Assembly: GCF_004364865.1 (NCBI RefSeq)
Contig: NZ_SOAU01000001.1
Location: 2,264,001 to 2,328,000 of the forward strand
Direction of reading: 5' to 3'
Length of the DNA stretch: 64,000 nt
DNA from: Ilumatobacter fluminis
Lineage (GTDB): Bacteria > Actinomycetota > Acidimicrobiia > Acidimicrobiales > Ilumatobacteraceae
Part shown: positions 15,486 to 23,797 of the stretch, in pieces
Layout of the letters: every line of letters starts with the position of its first letter
Numbering within the stretch: position 1 is the first letter of the stretch
Position numbers and translations under genes: made by a program
The notes under the pieces: generated by a model
The model's input: only the letters and a program-made list of their open reading frames with translations
The model's database searches: none
Told to the model about the DNA's origin: nothing

Positions 15486-16564
15486 GTACCCATCTCCAGT
15501 CCGAGGGCCGGGTCCCCGATGGCACGCTCCTCGAGGTCGCCGATCTGAAGACCCACTTCCGAACCGAACGAGGCCTCGTGCGCGCCGTCGACGGCGTCAC
15601 CTTCAGCCTGGCCCGCGGCAAGGCGCTCGGCGTCGTCGGTGAATCCGGCTCCGGCAAGACGGTCCTCAGCCGCACGATCATGGGCCTGCTGCCCTCGAAC
15701 GCCGTCAACTCGGGTTCGGTCCGGTTTGCCGGCCAGGAGGTACTCGGCCTCGACTCGAAGCAGATGCGGCATCTGTGGGGTCGCGAGATGTCGATGGTCT
15801 TCCAGAACCCGATGGTGTCACTCAACCCGCTCATGAAGATCGGCAAGCAGATCGAGGAGCCGTTGCAGATCCACCTCGGACTCGACCGCCGAGCGGCCCG
15901 CGAGACGGCCGAGCGCCTGCTGCGAGACGTCCACATCCCCGAGGCCACGAAGCGCCTCGATCAATACCCGCACGAGCTGTCGGGCGGCATGCGCCAACGA
16001 GTCATGATCGCGATCGCCATGGCGTGCGGACCGACCCTGCTCTTCGCCGACGAGCCGACGACGGCACTCGACGTGACGGTGCAGGCGCAGATCCTCGAGC
16101 TGATCGGCGAGCAGCGACGCGAGCGCAACATGTCGGTGATCCTCGTGACCCACGACCTCGGCGTGGTGGCCGGCCACACCGACGAGATCGCTGTGATGTA
16201 CGGCGGGCGTCTGGTCGAGAAGGCCCCGACCCGCGAGCTGTTCGCCAACATGCGGATGCCGTACACGAAGTCGCTGATGCGTTCCATCCCCAAGCTCGAC
16301 GACCCGAGCCACACCCGGCTGGTCACGATCCCCGGCCGGCCACCCGATCTCGTCAACCCGCCGAAGGGGTGCCGCTTCGCGCCCCGCTGCGCCTACGCGC
16401 GCGACAAGTGCCTGCAGGAGGAGCCGCCGTTGGTCACCGCCGACACGTCCCCGGACCACGTCTACGCGTGCTGGTTCCCGGTGGGCTCGCCCGAGTTCCA
16501 GGAGCGTGACGCCGAGATCATGGCGGCGACCACGACCGGCGTCCAGCTCGGGGGTGGTCGCTGA
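15482..16564 (+). CDS. Peptide-type ABC ATPase, DppD-like
   Basis: A 360-residue ATPase starting with GTG that overlaps the DppC stop (GTGA). Walker A is GESGSGKTV near residue 52, the Q-loop [10 protein letters not shown] near 105, the signature [14 protein letters not shown] near 166, Walker B LLFADEPT near 187 and the switch His TH near 222. The C-terminal oligopeptide-transporter extension ([17 protein letters not shown] ... YACWFPV) carries four Cys positions known to bind a 4Fe-4S cluster in characterised Dpp-type ATPases. Confidence 0.9.
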   Translation: MSTHLQSEGRVPDGTLLEVADLKTHFRTERGLVRAVDGVTFSLARGKALGVVGESGSGKTVLSRTIMGLLPSNAVNSGSVRFAGQEVLGLDSKQMRHLWGREMSMVFQNPMVSLNPLMKIGKQIEEPLQIHLGLDRRAARETAERLLRDVHIPEATKRLDQYPHELSGGMRQRVMIAIAMACGPTLLFADEPTTALDVTVQAQILELIGEQRRERNMSVILVTHDLGVVAGHTDEIAVMYGGRLVEKAPTRELFANMRMPYTKSLMRSIPKLDDPSHTRLVTIPGRPPDLVNPPKGCRFAPRCAYARDKCLQEEPPLVTADTSPDHVYACWFPVGSPEFQERDAEIMAATTTGVQLGGGR

Positions 16565-17571
16565 TGGCCGGCACCGGCACCGCACACCTCCGCGAGGGCG
16601 ACGCCGTGCTGCGCGTCGAAGACCTCGTCGTCGAGTTCCCGATCGGTCGCAACCAGACGGTGAGCGCCGTCGCCGGCATCAGCTTCGACGTGATGCCCGG
16701 TGAGACGCTCGGCATCGTCGGTGAGTCCGGGTGCGGTAAGTCGACGACGGGTCGGGCGATCATGCAGATCAACGAACCCACGTCGGGTTCGGTCGTCTTC
16801 CAGGGCCGTGACCTCACGTCACTGTCGGCCGAGGAACTCCGATCGGCACGCACGAAGATCCAGATGATCTTCCAGGACCCGATCTCGAGCCTCAACCCGC
16901 GACGCAAGGTGCGCGACAGCGTCAAGGATCCGCTCGACATCTGGAACCGCGGCACGAAGCAGGAGCGACTCGATCTCGTCGATGCCACGCTCGAACAGGT
17001 CGGTATCGATCCGGCGCGCGCCGCCGAGAGCCGTCCGCACGAGTTCTCGGGCGGCCAGTGTCAGCGCATCTCGATCGCTCGGTCGCTCGTGCTCGACCCG
17101 ACGATGATCATCTGCGACGAGCCCGTGTCGGCGCTCGACGTGAGTGTCCAGGCGCAGGTCCTGAACCTGCTCGAAGATCTGAAGGAGGAGTACGGCCTCA
17201 CCCTGATCTTCATCGCTCACGACCTCGCCGTCGTCAAGAACATCTCCGACCGGGTCGCGGTGATGTACCTCGGCAAGTTGTGCGAGATCGCCGCCAGCGA
17301 CGACTTGTACGCCCAGCCTGCGCACCCGTACACCAACGTGCTCGTCGAGTCGATCCCGATCCCCGATCCCGATATTGCCGTCGGTCAGGCTGCGGCGATC
17401 GGCGAACCGCCGTCGCCGGTGGCTCCCCCGTCCGGGTGCCGGTTCCATCCCCGGTGTCCGAACGCGACCGAGGTGTGTTCGACGGCCGAACCCGAGATCC
17501 GCGAGATCGCACCCGCGCACTACGTTGCGTGTCATCACCCGAACGTCACCCCCGTCACGATCGGCTCCTGA
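16564..17571 (+). CDS. Peptide-type ABC ATPase, DppF-like
   Basis: A 335-residue ATPase whose ATG overlaps the DppD stop (TGATG). Walker A is GESGCGKST near residue 54, the signature FSGGQCQRISIARS near 161, Walker B MIICDEPVSALDVS near 180, and the oligo-HPY extension PSGCRFHPRCPNATEVC near 285 ends in the YVACHHP cysteine. It completes a five-gene importer from 11440 to 17571. Confidence 0.9.
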   Translation: MAGTGTAHLREGDAVLRVEDLVVEFPIGRNQTVSAVAGISFDVMPGETLGIVGESGCGKSTTGRAIMQINEPTSGSVVFQGRDLTSLSAEELRSARTKIQMIFQDPISSLNPRRKVRDSVKDPLDIWNRGTKQERLDLVDATLEQVGIDPARAAESRPHEFSGGQCQRISIARSLVLDPTMIICDEPVSALDVSVQAQVLNLLEDLKEEYGLTLIFIAHDLAVVKNISDRVAVMYLGKLCEIAASDDLYAQPAHPYTNVLVESIPIPDPDIAVGQAAAIGEPPSPVAPPSGCRFHPRCPNATEVCSTAEPEIREIAPAHYVACHHPNVTPVTIGS

Positions 17572-18505
17572 AGCCACCTGGCGAACCGTCGAGGCGCCGC
17601 GCTCGCTGCGCCGCACGCTCGGCGCCTACCAGATCGGCGGCGGCGACCCGACGACCCGACTCGAACCCGGCCGATTCCGCCGAGCGACCCTGACCCCCGA
17701 CGGCCCCGGCACGCTCCAGTTGACGTGGCGCGCCGACCCGGCGCCGGTCGACGACGACGGGCTCGACGCCGGCGCGTGGGGGCCCGGCGCCGATTGGCTC
17801 CTCGCCCGGGTCGATGCGCTCACCGGTCGGCGGGACCAGGTGGTCGAGATCGAGGAGCCCGAGGAGTCCGACCGCCCGGTCGTCGCCGCGTTGGCCGCGT
17901 CGCGGACGATCCGCCTCGGTGCGTCCGGCACGCTGTACCACGAGCTGCTCCCGACGATCATCGGCCAGCGGATCACCGGCGGTGAAGCGCTGCGCCAATG
18001 GCACCGCCTGGTCCGAGAACTCGGTGAACCGGCGCCCGGCCCGCCCGAGGTGGCCGGCGAGCTGCGGTTGCCGCCCGCACCGGCGACGCTGTACCGGCGG
18101 CCGACCTGGTGGTTCCACCCGCTCGGGATCGAGGACAAGCGTGCCCGAGCCTTGACCGAGGTCGCCCGACATCCCCAGAAGCTGTTCGCCTGGGCCGACC
18201 TCTCCCCCGCCGACGCGGCCGCCAAGATGACGCTCATCCCCGGCGTCGGTCCGTGGACCGCCGGCACGGTGCGCGGCCTTGCGCTCGGCGACCCCGACGC
18301 CGTCGTCGTCGGCGACTACCACTACGCCAACGTCGTGGCGTGGGCGCTGGCCGGTGAAGCCCGTGCCGACGACGACCGGATGCTCGAGCTCCTCGCTCCG
18401 TACCGCGGCCAGCGAGGTCGGGTGATGTACGCCGTCGTACGAGCCACGGGCTCGGCGCCGAAGTTCGGGCCCCGTCAGCGAATCCTGCCCATGTCCAAGT
18501 GGTGA
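17525..18505 (+). CDS. DNA-3-methyladenine glycosylase II / AlkA-like HhH-GPD protein
   Basis: About 310-326 residues of the HhH-GPD superfamily. The N-terminus (TWRTVEAPRSLRRTLGAYQIGGGDPTTRLEPG) looks like the AlkA N-terminal region. The helix-hairpin-helix is LIPGVGPWTAGTV near residue 238, and the catalytic Asp is in VVVGDYHYANVVAW near 261. It removes alkylated bases in base excision repair. No ATG or GTG lies in a suitable place, so I chose TTG 17525, which overlaps the DppF end by 47 bases; the true start is uncertain. It probably rides on the ABC operon transcript. Confidence 0.75.
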   Translation: MRVITRTSPPSRSAPEATWRTVEAPRSLRRTLGAYQIGGGDPTTRLEPGRFRRATLTPDGPGTLQLTWRADPAPVDDDGLDAGAWGPGADWLLARVDALTGRRDQVVEIEEPEESDRPVVAALAASRTIRLGASGTLYHELLPTIIGQRITGGEALRQWHRLVRELGEPAPGPPEVAGELRLPPAPATLYRRPTWWFHPLGIEDKRARALTEVARHPQKLFAWADLSPADAAAKMTLIPGVGPWTAGTVRGLALGDPDAVVVGDYHYANVVAWALAGEARADDDRMLELLAPYRGQRGRVMYAVVRATGSAPKFGPRQRILPMSKW

Positions 18506-18519
18506 ACGGTGCCGCTCGT

Positions 18520-18525
18520 TAGCAT
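18520..18525 (+). promoter_or_regulatory. -10 element for the GMC/epimerase/glycosyltransferase operon
   Basis: TAGCAT is followed by 9 bases and GTG 18535. This would be the first promoter of a chain of overlapping genes running to 29924. Confidence 0.45.
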
Positions 18526-18534
18526 GCTGCCTTC

Positions 18535-18888
18535 GTGCGCACCGCTCTCGCTCCTGACGGCCCGTTCGGCCGGTTCGCCGAGCGTCTGCTCGTGCTCGAA
18601 CTCCCCGACCTGCCCACCGATCGGCTCCGCACGACGGTCGCGTTCGTGTGTCGACGCGCCCAGCAGGTGCCCGGGCCGCTCCGCCTCGGCGTGACCACCC
18701 TCGCCGTCGGCACCGGGGTCGCCGAACGCTTCGTCGACCCTGACCGCATCGTCGGGTTCCTGCGTGTCACCGAGTTGCCGCTCGTCGGCGAGCTGGCCCG
18801 CATGGTGCGCTCGCTCGCGTTCGCGTTCGTGTGGGAGACCTGGCCCGACACCTCGCCCAGTGGGGCACCCGGAACGGTGACCGCCTGA
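18535..18888 (+). CDS. Hypothetical protein preceding a GMC oxidoreductase
   Basis: A 117-residue protein I do not recognise. It is Leu/Arg-rich, with no signal peptide or clear membrane segment; segments FAERLLVLELPDLPTDRLR and ELARMVRSLAFAFVWETW are predicted helical. Its stop overlaps the start of the GMC oxidoreductase (TGATG), so the two are made together and it may be a small partner or maturation subunit. The GTG start fits the leaderless pattern. It is probably real because of the coupling and typical codon use. Confidence 0.65.
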   Translation: MRTALAPDGPFGRFAERLLVLELPDLPTDRLRTTVAFVCRRAQQVPGPLRLGVTTLAVGTGVAERFVDPDRIVGFLRVTELPLVGELARMVRSLAFAFVWETWPDTSPSGAPGTVTA

Positions 18889-20321
18889 TGGGCACCCACT
18901 ACGACTGCGACGTCCTCGTCATCGGCAGCGGTGCCGGCGGCGCCCCGACCGCCGCCGTGCTCGCCGAGTCCGGACTCGACGTGCTCGTCGTCGAGGAGGG
19001 GCCGTGGGTCGAACAGGGCGAGGTGGTCCCGTTCTCGCTCGACCAGATGGATCGCCAGTACCGCAGCGGCGGGCTCACCGTCGCGCTCGGGCGGCCGTCG
19101 ATCGCCTACACCGAGGGTCGGTGTGCCGGCGGTGGCACCGAGGTGAACAGCGGCCTGTATCGGCGACCGTCGGAGCAGACCCTCGATCGATGGCGTCGCG
19201 GGTGGCGGATCGCCGACTTCGAGACCGACCGGTTCATGAGCCTCTGCGACGAGGTCGAGACCGCGCTGTCGGTCCAGACCGTGCCTGGCCGTCACACGCC
19301 GGCGAGCGAGCGACTCCGGTCGGGTGCCGCGGCACTCGGCTGGCAACATGACGAGATCCCGCGGTGGATGTCGTATCCCGACGACGGCGACGCCACCGAA
19401 GGGCAACGCCAGTCGATGACGCGGACCTACCTGCCTCGTGCGCGACGGGCGGGTGCCACGATCGTCACCGACACGCGAGTCGACCGGCTGATCATCGATC
19501 GCGGACATGCGTTCCGAGCGGAGCTCACCGATGCGAACGGGGAACCGGCGACGGTCGACTTCGGACACGTCATCGTGTGCGCCGGTGCGATCCACTCCCC
19601 TGCGTTGCTGCAACGGTCGGGCCTGCGCGGCCTCATCGGCCGACGCCTCGCCGTGCACCCGACCGTCAAGCTCGCCGCACGCTTCGACGAGGCCGTCAAC
19701 GTGGGCGACGACGTCCCGGTCCACCAGGTGAAGGAGTTCGCGCCCGAGCTGTCGTTCGGCGGTTCGGCGAGCCATCCCGGTCTCGTCGCCCTGGCCCTCA
19801 CCGACGCCTGGCCGACGATGCGTGACGCTGTCACCGCGTGGCCCGAGATCGCCGTGTACTACGCCGCGATCACCAGCGAGGGCCGAGGCCGTGTCCAGGC
19901 GCTCCCCGGGTTCCGTGACCCACTGGTCACCTACCGTCTCACGCGCCGCGACCGTGCGGTGCTCGGGCGAGGGCTGGCCCGGCTCACCCAGGTGATGCTC
20001 GCCGCCGGCGCACGCGAGGTCTACCCGTCGTTCCGCCACGCACCGATCGTGCGCGATCGCAGCGATCTCGCCACGCTCGCCAACCGTTTCAGCGCCGACG
20101 CTGCGAGCGTCATGACCGTCCATCTCTGCTCGACGGTGCCGATGGGCGACGACACCTCCGTCGCTGCGGCCGACAGCCACGGCAAGATCCACGGGACGAG
20201 CAACGTCTACGTCAACGACGCCTCGCTGCTGCCCGATGCGCCGGGCGTCAACCCGCAGGCGTCGGTCATGGCGGTGGCGCTCCGCAACGCACGACGCTTC
20301 GTCGAGGAGGTCGACGCGTGA
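18888..20321 (+). CDS. GMC-family FAD oxidoreductase
   Basis: A 477-residue glucose-methanol-choline-type flavoprotein. The FAD-binding motif GSGAGGAPTAAVLAESG is near residue 13. A GGTEVNSGLYRRPSE segment near 83 matches the second GMC block, ICCAGAIHSP-like VCAGAIHSPALLQRSG lies near 227, and the C-terminus has DASLLPDAPGVNPQASVMA. Relatives oxidise alcohols on sugars, sterols and polyols; this shorter form with GGGTE is common in actinobacterial sterol/lipid clusters. It is coupled to the small gene upstream and, by GTGA, to a 3-beta-hydroxysteroid-dehydrogenase-like gene downstream, so both probably work on the same alcohol. Substrate unknown. Confidence 0.83.
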   Translation: MGTHYDCDVLVIGSGAGGAPTAAVLAESGLDVLVVEEGPWVEQGEVVPFSLDQMDRQYRSGGLTVALGRPSIAYTEGRCAGGGTEVNSGLYRRPSEQTLDRWRRGWRIADFETDRFMSLCDEVETALSVQTVPGRHTPASERLRSGAAALGWQHDEIPRWMSYPDDGDATEGQRQSMTRTYLPRARRAGATIVTDTRVDRLIIDRGHAFRAELTDANGEPATVDFGHVIVCAGAIHSPALLQRSGLRGLIGRRLAVHPTVKLAARFDEAVNVGDDVPVHQVKEFAPELSFGGSASHPGLVALALTDAWPTMRDAVTAWPEIAVYYAAITSEGRGRVQALPGFRDPLVTYRLTRRDRAVLGRGLARLTQVMLAAGAREVYPSFRHAPIVRDRSDLATLANRFSADAASVMTVHLCSTVPMGDDTSVAAADSHGKIHGTSNVYVNDASLLPDAPGVNPQASVMAVALRNARRFVEEVDA

Positions 20322-21355
20322 GCCGGTCCATGCGATCCGTTCCCGACACCACCGTGGTCACGGGCGCCGGCGGTTGGCTGGGTACGGCCCTGGTCCACAC
20401 CCTGCTCGACGAACGGTCAGGCACGATCGTCGGCCTGGTGACCGACGGCGACGAGGCGGCACGCCTCGGGGCACTCGACGAGCGGATCCGACCCGTGGTC
20501 GGCGACATCCGCGCCCCCGAGACGCTGGCACCGCTGTTCGATGCGGCGGACGGCACCACCGACGTGGTCCACACGGCGGGCGTCATCCACCCGACGACGT
20601 TCGACGACTTCGACGCCGTCAACCACGTCGGCACCCGCAACGTCCTCGACGCCGCCCGGCGTGCAGACGTCCGACGCTTCGTCCACGTGTCGTCGAACAG
20701 CCCGTTCGGCACCAACACCCACCCCACCGACCGGTTCCGCAACGACGAGCCGTATGCGCCGTACTACGGCTACGGCGAATCGAAGATGCGGGGCGAACTG
20801 GCGGTGTTCGATGCCGTCGACGCCGGTCTCGACGCCGTGATCGTCCGCCCGCCGTGGTTCTACGGTCCGCACCAGCCACCGCGCCAGACCACGTTCTTCC
20901 GGATGGTCCGGACCGGGCGTTTCCCGGTCTTCGGTGACGGGCGCCAGCGGCGCTCGATGTCGTACGTCGACAACCTGGCCCAGGGCATCGTGCTGGCCGA
21001 ACTCGTCGAGACCGAACCCGGTCGGGCCTGGTGGATCGCCGACGAGCGACCGTACGAGGTGCGCGAGATCGTCGAGACGGTCGGCCGCGCGCTCGCCGAC
21101 GAGGGCTTCGACGTCAGCCCGAACCGGTTCCGGGTACCCGACGTGGTCGGACGGCTGGCCGAACGCGCCGACGCGCTCATCCAGTCACGAGGTGGCTATC
21201 ACCAGCAGATCCACGTGCTCGGCGAGATGAACAAGACCATCGCGTGCGACATCTCGGCGGCACAGCGCGACCTCGGCTACGCCCCGGAAGTCGACCTGTA
21301 CGAGGGCATGCGTCGTAGTATCCGTTGGTGCATCGCGCAGGGCCTCGAACTGTGA
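20318..21355 (+). CDS. NAD-dependent epimerase/3-beta-hydroxysteroid dehydrogenase-like SDR
   Basis: A 345-residue extended SDR. The cofactor motif TGAGGWLG is near residue 15, and the catalytic YGYGESKMRGE (Tyr-x3-Lys variant) near 149. A PPWFYGP segment near 179 and a substrate-domain tail follow. The layout resembles 3-beta-HSD/NSDHL-type and nucleotide-sugar dehydratase families. GTG 20318 overlaps the GMC stop and has GAGGAGG (20304-20310) seven bases upstream. Whether it acts on a lipid alcohol or a sugar is undecided. Confidence 0.8.
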   Translation: MSRSMRSVPDTTVVTGAGGWLGTALVHTLLDERSGTIVGLVTDGDEAARLGALDERIRPVVGDIRAPETLAPLFDAADGTTDVVHTAGVIHPTTFDDFDAVNHVGTRNVLDAARRADVRRFVHVSSNSPFGTNTHPTDRFRNDEPYAPYYGYGESKMRGELAVFDAVDAGLDAVIVRPPWFYGPHQPPRQTTFFRMVRTGRFPVFGDGRQRRSMSYVDNLAQGIVLAELVETEPGRAWWIADERPYEVREIVETVGRALADEGFDVSPNRFRVPDVVGRLAERADALIQSRGGYHQQIHVLGEMNKTIACDISAAQRDLGYAPEVDLYEGMRRSIRWCIAQGLEL

Positions 21356-21404
21356 CCACACCGACTCTTCCGACCCGTTTTACGCGCCCCGAGCAGGGCC
21401 GCCC

Positions 21405-22457
21405 ATGAGGTGTCTCGTCACCGGTGGCAGCGGCTACTTCGGCTCGCTCCTCGTCGAGCGCCTCGTCGCCGACGGCCACGACGTCCGGAATCTCGATCTG
21501 CTCGCGGCCGAGCACCCCGACGGGGTCGAGTACGTCGGTGGCGACGTCCGTGACCGTGCGGCGGTCGCCGACGCGGTCGGCGGGTGCGATGTGGTGTTCA
21601 ACAACGTCGCCCAGGTGCCGCTCGCACAGGACGAGTACCTGCTTCGCAGCGTGAACGTCGACGGGACGCGGGTGCTGCTCGACGCCTGCCACGACGCCGG
21701 CGTCGGCAAGGTCGTGCACACGTCGTCGAGCGCCGTCTTCGGCGTCCCCGACACCAACCCGGTGTTGCCGACCACGGTGCCCAAGCCGCAGGAGGCATAC
21801 GGCCACGCCAAGCTCGCTGCCGAATGGGCGTGCCTCGACGCCGCTCGCGACGGCCTCGACGTGTCGATCGTGCGTCCGCGCACCATCCTCGGCCACGGGC
21901 GCCTCGGCATCTTCGGGATCCTGTTCGACTGGATCGCCGACGGGGCCGACCCCGTCGTGCTCGGTGACGGCACGAACCGCTACCAGTTCGTCCACGCCGA
22001 CGATCTCGCCGACGCCATCGTGCGCGCCGGTTCGAGCGATGGCCCGGCGATCTTCAACATCGGCACCGATCGGTTCGGCACCATGGCCGACGCACTGCGC
22101 CACGTGTGCGAACACGCCGGCACCGGCTCACGGGTTCGCAGCGTTCCCGCCGGCCCGACGTCGGCGCTGATGAAGGCGACGGCTCGACTCGGTCTCACCC
22201 CGTTCGCGCCGTACCACTGGCTGATGTACTCGAAGTCGATGTGGTTCGACGTCGACCACGCTCGTGACCAGCTCGACTGGGCGCCGCGCTGGTCGACCGA
22301 CGACATGTTCGCCCAGTCGTACGACTGGTACGTCGCCAACCGGGCGTCGACCGAGAGCGCCGACGCCAGCCACCACCGCCGCACGACACCACAAGGCGCG
22401 CTCCGAGCGGCCAAGCGCATCACCGGACTGTTCCCGCTCGCCCCGATCTCCGCATGA
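21405..22457 (+). CDS. NAD-dependent epimerase/dehydratase
   Basis: A 350-residue extended SDR with TGGSGYFGSLL near residue 6 and the catalytic AYGHAKLAAE near 131. Also present are RPRTILGHGRLGIF near 157 and a QFVHADDLADAI segment near 196 typical of nucleotide-sugar epimerases and 3-beta-HSD-like enzymes. The tail after about residue 285 is unusually long and basic (TTPQGALRAAKRITGLFPL). It overlaps the following membrane mannosyltransferase by ATGA. Function within the cluster is unknown; sugar-nucleotide processing for the glycan region is plausible. Confidence 0.78.
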   Translation: MRCLVTGGSGYFGSLLVERLVADGHDVRNLDLLAAEHPDGVEYVGGDVRDRAAVADAVGGCDVVFNNVAQVPLAQDEYLLRSVNVDGTRVLLDACHDAGVGKVVHTSSSAVFGVPDTNPVLPTTVPKPQEAYGHAKLAAEWACLDAARDGLDVSIVRPRTILGHGRLGIFGILFDWIADGADPVVLGDGTNRYQFVHADDLADAIVRAGSSDGPAIFNIGTDRFGTMADALRHVCEHAGTGSRVRSVPAGPTSALMKATARLGLTPFAPYHWLMYSKSMWFDVDHARDQLDWAPRWSTDDMFAQSYDWYVANRASTESADASHHRRTTPQGALRAAKRITGLFPLAPISA

Positions 22458-23797
22458 CGACCGAACCGACCACCGCCGAGACCACCGACGGCACCACGAG
22501 CGAGACCCTCGATCCGGCCGAGGCGTCCGATCAGGAGGGGGCCGCTCCACTGACCGGAACCGCCGCGCCGCTCCGTCCGACGGGCTGGCAGCGACTCGAC
22601 CCCCGTCGGTACGGGTGGTGGGACATCTTCGTCTACGCCGTGCCGGTGTACATCGTTTCTCGTTTGTGCGTGTTGGCCGGCGCTGCCGTCGTTGCGGCCG
22701 AGATCCGCGTCGACACCAACATCGCCGACGACATCGGGCTGGAGACACCCGACCCGCACGGAGCCGCACGGGGCAACGCCATCCGACCGATCGTCGACGT
22801 GCTGACGTCGTGGGACGGCAAGTGGTACATGGAGATCGTCCGGAACGGCTACCCACGTGAGATCCCGCCGAACGTCACGTACCACGTCGACGAGGCGCGA
22901 GCGGCGTTCTTCCCGCTCTACCCGATGATCGCCCGGTGGTTCGACGTCGTGCTTCCGGGTGGCGATGTGGCTGCGGCGCTCGCGGTGAACATCGTGTTGG
23001 GCATCATCGCCATCACGCTCATCGGCGTGCTCGCCCGTCGGTTGTACGGGCCCGCCGTCGGCCGGATGTCGGTCATGCTCGCCGCGCTCTTCCCCGGCAG
23101 CTTCGTGCTGTCGTTCGCCTACAGCGAGGCACTGATGCTCGTGCTGGCGGCGGCGTGCCTGCTGATGCTCGTCGATCGCGAGTGGGTCGCCGCAGGCCTG
23201 TTCGCTGCCCTGGCGACCGCGACGCGTCCGAACTCGGTGGCCCTCATCGTGGCGTGCGCCGTCGCAGCGTTCCTCGCGATCAGGGAACGACGTGAGTACC
23301 GCTCGTTGATCGCCGTGGCGCTGGCGCCGCTCGGCTTCATCACGTTCCAGCTCTGGCTCGGCCAACACGCCGGAGAGATGGGTGCATGGTTCCGGGTGCA
23401 GCGTGAGGCGTGGGGCGAGGGTGCGAGCTTCGGTTGGACAGCAGTGAAGAACACGGTCGATGCGTTCACGAACCCGCTGACCTCGCCGACCGACACCATC
23501 ACCGCCATCTGTTTCGCCGCCACGATCCTGCTCGTGTACCTCGCGTGGCGGGTCAGGCTCCACTGGGTGCCCTTCGCCTACTCGCTGGCCGTCGTCGCAT
23601 TGATGCTCGCTCCGGCCACCGTCACCGCCCGACCGCGGTTCATGTACGCCGCCTTCCCGCTCCTCATCGCCGCCGCGAAGTGGTACGAGCCCCACCGCAC
23701 CCGTGACGAGCTGATCTGGCCGCTGACGATCGGTGCGTGCGGTGCCGGTCTCGCGGCCCTCACCGGCCTGTACGGAGTCTTCGGCGCGATCCCGTGA
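22454..23797 (+). CDS. PIG-V-type membrane mannosyltransferase (GT-C)
   Basis: A 447-residue multi-pass protein with an acidic/Thr-rich cytoplasmic N-terminus of about 45 residues. It shows features of the PIG-V/GT76 family: SWDGKWYMEIVRNGYP near residue 117 (the Asp in the first extracytoplasmic loop is the presumed catalytic residue), AFFPLYPMIARW near 152 and LFPGSFVLSFAYSEALML near 214. Family members use polyprenol- or dolichol-phosphate-mannose. A polyprenol-P-mannose synthase gene lies at 29952, which fits. Overlaps with the genes on both sides (ATGA, GTGA) place it in one operon with aftD. Confidence 0.82.
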   Translation: MTTEPTTAETTDGTTSETLDPAEASDQEGAAPLTGTAAPLRPTGWQRLDPRRYGWWDIFVYAVPVYIVSRLCVLAGAAVVAAEIRVDTNIADDIGLETPDPHGAARGNAIRPIVDVLTSWDGKWYMEIVRNGYPREIPPNVTYHVDEARAAFFPLYPMIARWFDVVLPGGDVAAALAVNIVLGIIAITLIGVLARRLYGPAVGRMSVMLAALFPGSFVLSFAYSEALMLVLAAACLLMLVDREWVAAGLFAALATATRPNSVALIVACAVAAFLAIRERREYRSLIAVALAPLGFITFQLWLGQHAGEMGAWFRVQREAWGEGASFGWTAVKNTVDAFTNPLTSPTDTITAICFAATILLVYLAWRVRLHWVPFAYSLAVVALMLAPATVTARPRFMYAAFPLLIAAAKWYEPHRTRDELIWPLTIGACGAGLAALTGLYGVFGAIP

